Assembly (NCBI RefSeq): GCF_000276665.1
Contig: NW_004955417.1
Location: 18,860,537-18,924,536 of the forward strand
Reading direction: 5' to 3'
DNA: 64,000 nt
DNA from: Chinchilla lanigera
Lineage: Eukaryota > Chordata > Mammalia > Rodentia > Chinchillidae
The position numbers were made by a program, and so were the translations under genes. The notes under the pieces were generated by a model. That model had not been told where the DNA came from. It saw nothing but the letters and a program-made list of their open reading frames with translations, and searched no databases. Below, piece after piece: positions 60,071 through 64,000 of this stretch (the first letter of the stretch is position 1; every line of letters starts with the position of its first letter).

Positions 60071-61217
60071 TACTTACCAGATCTTGACAATATGTATTTA
60101 ATATCATTCACTTCTAATTAATTTCAAGTATTTCTTAGTTTTTCTCTTTGAGAAAATATTAATAGTTTTTCTTCAGTGCTTCACTCTAGAAGTAGGAAAA
60201 ATGACTATCTTCATATAATTATATTTGACTTATGTAATATTACATAATATTTGATGTCCAGTGTTAATGTCTATTATGAAACTAAGCACCTGCAATTTTA
60301 GTGGATATCATATGCTTCCAAAATAGGAGAATTTTGTGTTCTATTTTTGGAGCAAAACTATTTTAATGTACTTCTCAAGTACATTAACCATGCATTTCAT
60401 TTACTTTTAAAATTTTATATTTGATAACTTCACTCATGATAGGAGTGTCACAATTTCTATACATAACATTTGATCCTTTTTTTATTTCTACTTTTGTTAG
60501 TTACCTGTTTTGTTCCTTTGTATATGTGTAGTGACTATGTTAGTTGTATAAATATGTATGATTTAAATTTTTTTGAGTCTTTGTTTCCCTTTATTGGATG
60601 TAGTATCCTTCCTTAACCAGGTAATGTCTTTGTCTTAAAATTAATGGCCTTGAAATATTAAAACTTATGCATTAAACTTCTTTATATTTGTGTTTCCTTG
60701 TAATATAGTGCTTTTATTTTCAATATTTTCCTGGTGTTTTGATGTGACATAGTAGATAATATATTGCATTAGTAGGCAAAGGCAATGAGTATGTAGAGGG
60801 GATGATGAAGCTTCATGAATTCTCTTATGTCCCTTTCAATAAATTTCATGTAATAGGTCTTAAAGTGAAAAAAGTCTAGTTTTATCATGTATACATCAAT
60901 TTTGGGATCAATTTTGGTTATTTTCAAGAACATAGCTGTCTCCATCAGGAAGAGTCAGCTACTTGTAGTGTATGGAAGAGTTACGAGATAATGGAATACT
61001 TGAAGACAGACCAGTAAGTTTATAATATGCCAACAACTTCTGTCAAACCAAACTGTGGTCCATATTGAGTGGAGGCTGCTATTTTTTGAAGCCTGTTATG
61101 GCAAGAGAAATACAAAGAGCCACTTCAGGCATGATGAAAGCAGGAATGGAGATAGATAGCACTCTTCTGATGTATTTCTCACACATGGTACCTGATTGTG
61201 TTCTCCGAACACAGCTT
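60071..61217. other. AT-rich sequence, possibly decayed repeat
   Basis: No gene recognised. The segment 60560-60960 is T-rich and may be degraded antisense L1, but the resemblance is weak. Confidence 0.35.
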
Positions 61218-61320
61218 TTTTTTTTTTTTTTTTTTTCGGTTTTTCTCCAGTACCGGGAACTGAACTCACGACCTTGCGCTTGCCAGGCACGTGCTTTGCT
61301 GCTGAGCTAAATCCCCAGCC
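61218..61320 (-). mobile_element. ID SINE, antisense, young type
   Basis: A pure T tail, CGGTTTTTCTCCAGTACCGG and 'GCTGAGCTAAATCCCCAGCC'. The duplication is CTCCGAACACAGCTT/CTCCGAATAGAGCTT (61203-61217 and 61321-61335), with two mismatches accumulated since insertion. Confidence 0.95.
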
Positions 61321-61538
61321 CTCCGAATAGAGCTTTGATATGCAAATAAGACTCTTGTTAGGACATTTCCTAGCACAGGACTTTGATATAATTAAAAAGT
61401 TTTCTGTCAAGTGGGGTTCATACGACACAAAAGGGAGGTACACACCTGAAGAGAATCAGAACCTTATGTAACTAAAGATTCCTATTCAAGTACTGTTTCC
61501 TCTATTTTCCCAGAAAATAAACATCAATTTTGGTGGTT

Positions 61539-61622
61539 GGGCTGGGGATTGGCTCAGGGGCATCAGCGCCTGCCTGGCAAGCACAAGTTCCTGAGTTTGA
61601 TTGCCGGTACAAAAAAAAAAAA
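61539..61622 (+). mobile_element. ID SINE, sense
   Basis: GGGCTGGGGATTGGCTCAGG start with CCTGGCAAGCACAAGTTCC and a short A tail. An imperfect AATTTTGGTGGTT/AATTCTGTGGTC duplication flanks it (61526-61538 and from 61622). Confidence 0.9.
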
Positions 61623-61699
61623 ATTCTGTGGTCAATCCAAACAGAAAGAGGATGAGGGAGGGAACACTGGATAGTTTCACCTAAATCTATCAACTTATG

Positions 61700-61818
61700 C
61701 AGTTCAGGTTGGTCTTGAACTCGCTTTGTAGCTGAACCTGGCCTTGAACTCGCAATGATCCTCCTACCTCAGCCTCCTGAGTGCTGGGGTTATTAGGTTT
61801 GCATCACCACGCCGGATG
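61700..61818 (-). mobile_element. B1 SINE with internal duplication, antisense
   Basis: 'TGGCCTTGAACTCGCAATGA' then 'CTCAGCCTCCTGAGTGCTGG' and GCATCACCACGCC is B1 in complement. The GGTCTTGAACTCGCTTTGTA and GGCCTTGAACTCGC segments are a partial internal duplication of the kind seen in rodent B1 families. Confidence 0.85.
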
Positions 61819-62877
61819 CAAATTGCATCTTTTTTATGAGCTTGTGCCAAGAAGTCATTCAGCACTGAGAATGCCAAATTTTGCTATACACTATCTTACT
61901 ATTTGGAGCTCTTGTCCTGCACTTGCTCATTGCTATATCTATGTTAGCTATAGTCCAATTATTCACTATTCTTTCAGAAGATCATCATTTTAGTGGTCAC
62001 TGAAAAATCTTACCTGTACTGCTATTCTGTTTGTATTATTTTCTTTAATAGTTTACTATATTTAGGGTAACATGCAAATATATTTATAACCATACATAGT
62101 TTACTTTTTTGCCTATTGTATAATTGCTCACAATTAATTTACACCTCTTTATTGAGGGACTCTATGTCTTTCTGCAAGAAGTGTCAGTCTTCCTTCCATG
62201 TTTGTCAAGTACATTATGGACCTGAGGGTTTGGTGTGATTCCAATGACCAGGAATATATGACTGTAAAAGAAAGAAAGGTTAACTCTGGCCTTCTGGATT
62301 AGGGGCAGATTGCAGCAATTACAATAGTTATTGCCATATATTGCAATGATTCTGGGTTCATTATTCTGCTCCAAGAACAAAAAGCAGTTTCTTTAAGAAT
62401 GAAATAAATCAAAATGGGTCAGTAAGACCTAATCTTTTGTTTTCCACCACAGAGCTTGACATACCTGGGGACAAATACCCAACTGCATTGCCTTTGTGTG
62501 TGCAAGGGCAAGTGTATCTTGGCTGGGCCAGCTATAGTTCTAAAGGACCACCATAATGGTTAAGAGTAATGTTGTATAAGGTCAACCTTGTTCTGAGATC
62601 ACTTAGTTTACTTCAACACCTGCACCAACTCAAACATTTACTCTAACATTGACTCATTAGCTATTGTACAGATATAGTGTACAAGGAACACTGCAGATTT
62701 TGTGATTTAAAATACAAATAAAATCTGAGGTCTGCCTTCAAGAAGATTGCAGCCTAGCAAGTAATAAAACCAAGCATAATAGTAAAGAACAAAGAGCTAC
62801 CATAGACAAAGAACTATGGGATATCATGGATGAGCACCAACCATGAACAGAAGGACGCATACTTCTCCTTTTGCAAT
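61819..62877. other. Unique sequence, possible ancient SINE remnants
   Basis: No gene recognised. 'TAATGGTTAAGAGTAATGTT' near 62555 is MIR-like, and 62690-62800 resembles another ancient repeat. Neither is certain. Confidence 0.35.
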
Positions 62878-63172
62878 TTACCTGATTTTTATTTCTTTTG
62901 CTGGCCTATTTGTCCTAGGTAGAGCTTTCCGTTCTGAGTTAAACAGAAGTGATGGTACTGCTCATCCTGTTGTTTTTCTGATCGTAGAGGAAAAGCCTTC
63001 AGCTTTGCTCCATTGCATATGATGTCCCTGTGGCATTTTTGTACATAGATTTTACTGTATTGAGGTAGTTTCTCTCTTAATTTATTGACTATTTTCAATC
63101 ATTAGATGATTCTGAATTTTGTCAAATGTTTTTAGTGCATCAACTCGAGAGATTATGCGGCTTTTCTACCCA
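62878..63172 (-). mobile_element. Old L1 ORF2 (RT region), antisense, 3' portion
   Basis: The minus-strand translation contains NGAKLKAFPLRS, the counterpart of the L1 reverse-transcriptase segment usually reading NGEKLKAFPLRS. Just upstream lies the complement of an AFDK-type stretch (63113-63135). The element continues at 63416-64000 after an interruption. The 69-codon frame 62889-63098 is this remnant, not a gene. Confidence 0.82.
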
Positions 63173-63415
63173 ATATTCTCTTTTACTTTAAAGATAAAAG
63201 TACAAAAACAAAATCACAAAAAATAAAAAAGATACAGAATTTCAGAACAAGATGATAGGAAATTAACAATGATTGTTGTGTTACATATTGTTATCTTCAA
63301 AGTGGTTGCTCAGATAACCAGATACAGTCATGTAAGGTTGATCAAACAGTTAAATATTAACTGTTCCTTTCAATAAACCAAAACAAACTATTAGTACAAT
63401 TATCTTAACTATCTT
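63173..63415 (-). mobile_element. Younger L1 3' end nested in older L1
   Basis: The 3'UTR block ('GATACAGAATTTCAGAACAA', 'TGTTACATATTGTTATCTTC', 'TTAACTGTTCCTTTCAATAA') matches 38250-38462 and the complement of 14241-14520. It separates two collinear parts of an older ORF2, so it inserted later in the same orientation. A possible short duplication (ACTTTAA/TCTTTAA) is too weak to call. Confidence 0.75.
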
Positions 63416-64000
63416 TAATGTAGTGTATTAGAATGATTAATTTTCAATTATTTAATGAACTGTGTATTCCACAAGTAAATATACTGCATTATGAAATATA
63501 ATCTTCTTAATATGCTACTGAATTCCATTTTATAATATTTTGTTAATGGTAGTATCATTATCTGATTTTAATTTCAAGGTGACCTGGATTCACAGGATAG
63601 GTTAGAAAGTATTCTCTCCCTTTCATTTTTTGGAAGATTTTGTGAAAAATTTGTACAGAAGTTTTTCTCTCTATTTATTAGAATAAACAAGTGAAGTAAT
63701 CAGGCCCAAGACTTTCTTATTAAGAGATTTTTTTCATTAATGTTGCAATATTCTTAATGATTATAGACTTATTCAGATTCTCTATTTCTTAATGAGTTAG
63801 CCTTGACATGTTTCATTTTTCTAATTTTTTTTCATTTCATCTCAATTGTCCAATTGTTGTCATACAATTTGTTGTACATTTATACTGTTTTTTGTTTCTG
63901 TAAAATTATAATTAATATCCTTATTTTCACTTTTAAATTTTAGTCTCACATATTTTATCTTTTTTTCTTAAGTCATGTAGCTGAATGTTGGTCAAATTTA
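63416..64000 (-). mobile_element. Old L1 ORF2, antisense, upstream portion, runs off window
   Basis: 'TAATCTTCTTAATATGCTAC', 'ACCTGGATTCACAGGATAGG', 'TTTGGAAGATTTTGTG', 'GTAATCAGGCCCAAGACTTT' and 'TTCTCTATTTCTTAATGAGT' follow antisense ORF2 text between the linker and the reverse-transcriptase N-terminus. The element is collinear with 62878-63172 and extends beyond the window. Confidence 0.8.

Noticed and set aside
20837..61443. Recurring peptide 'GWGFSSAAK...PGKRKVVSSVPGTGEKPKKK' in frames at 20837, 23289, 32052, 38660 and 61096
   Set aside because: It is the translation of the ID SINE and its A tail in one frame, not a protein family.

Overview
The window is AT-rich mammalian nuclear DNA with no recognisable protein-coding gene. 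The longest open frames are about 120 codons. They are explained by simple repeats, L1 or LTR remnants, or chance frames without splice or start context. Rodent origin is supported by tRNA-Ala-derived ID SINEs, B1-type 7SL SINEs and a B1-dID composite. The young ID copies share an unusual form (box A 'TTTAGCTCAGCGGC', 3' end 'AGTACCGGAGAAAAACC'). From memory of ID variants in other rodents I favour a castorimorph such as beaver, but this is inference and not established by the window.

Layout. 1-8.2 kb: simple repeats, a B1-dID SINE, a duplicated unclassified repeat (4.3 and 5.7 kb) and an ERVK-like solo LTR inside an old ID. 8.2-15.7 kb: a MaLR-like LTR, a GATA microsatellite hosting an ID, an old L1 ORF2 piece, a possible conserved noncoding block near 11.4-11.8 kb, and several L1 3'UTR pieces including two in opposite orientation at 13.7-14.6 kb. 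15.7-22.8 kb: mostly unique sequence with an MLT1-like LTR and two IDs. 22.85-26.56 kb: a 5'-truncated, dead L1 with an ID inside it. 26.6-42 kb: mostly unique sequence with IDs, possible regulatory blocks and a near-perfect NRF1-type palindrome at 40.95 kb. 42.2 kb: a 3'-truncated U2 snRNA retrocopy with a perfect target-site duplication. 43-48 kb: MaLR, ID and ERV LTRs and ancient L1. 51.6-57.4 kb: a near full-length L1 with 5'UTR, ORF1 and ORF2 remnants and a large internal deletion. 57.4-64 kb: MaLR LTRs, B1/ID SINEs and an old L1 ORF2 on the minus strand that is split by a younger L1 3' end and runs off the window.

No gene set works together here. The region reads as an intergenic or deep-intronic desert shaped by retrotransposition in successive layers (ancient L1/MaLR/MIR, then a younger L1 family, then ID). 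I found no undescribed biological system. The items most worth a second look are the U2 fragment, the NRF1 palindrome and three candidate conserved blocks, the nested and inverted L1 structures, and a 44-bp direct repeat at 32 kb. Repeat family names were assigned by eye from memory of consensus sequences, so boundaries are approximate.
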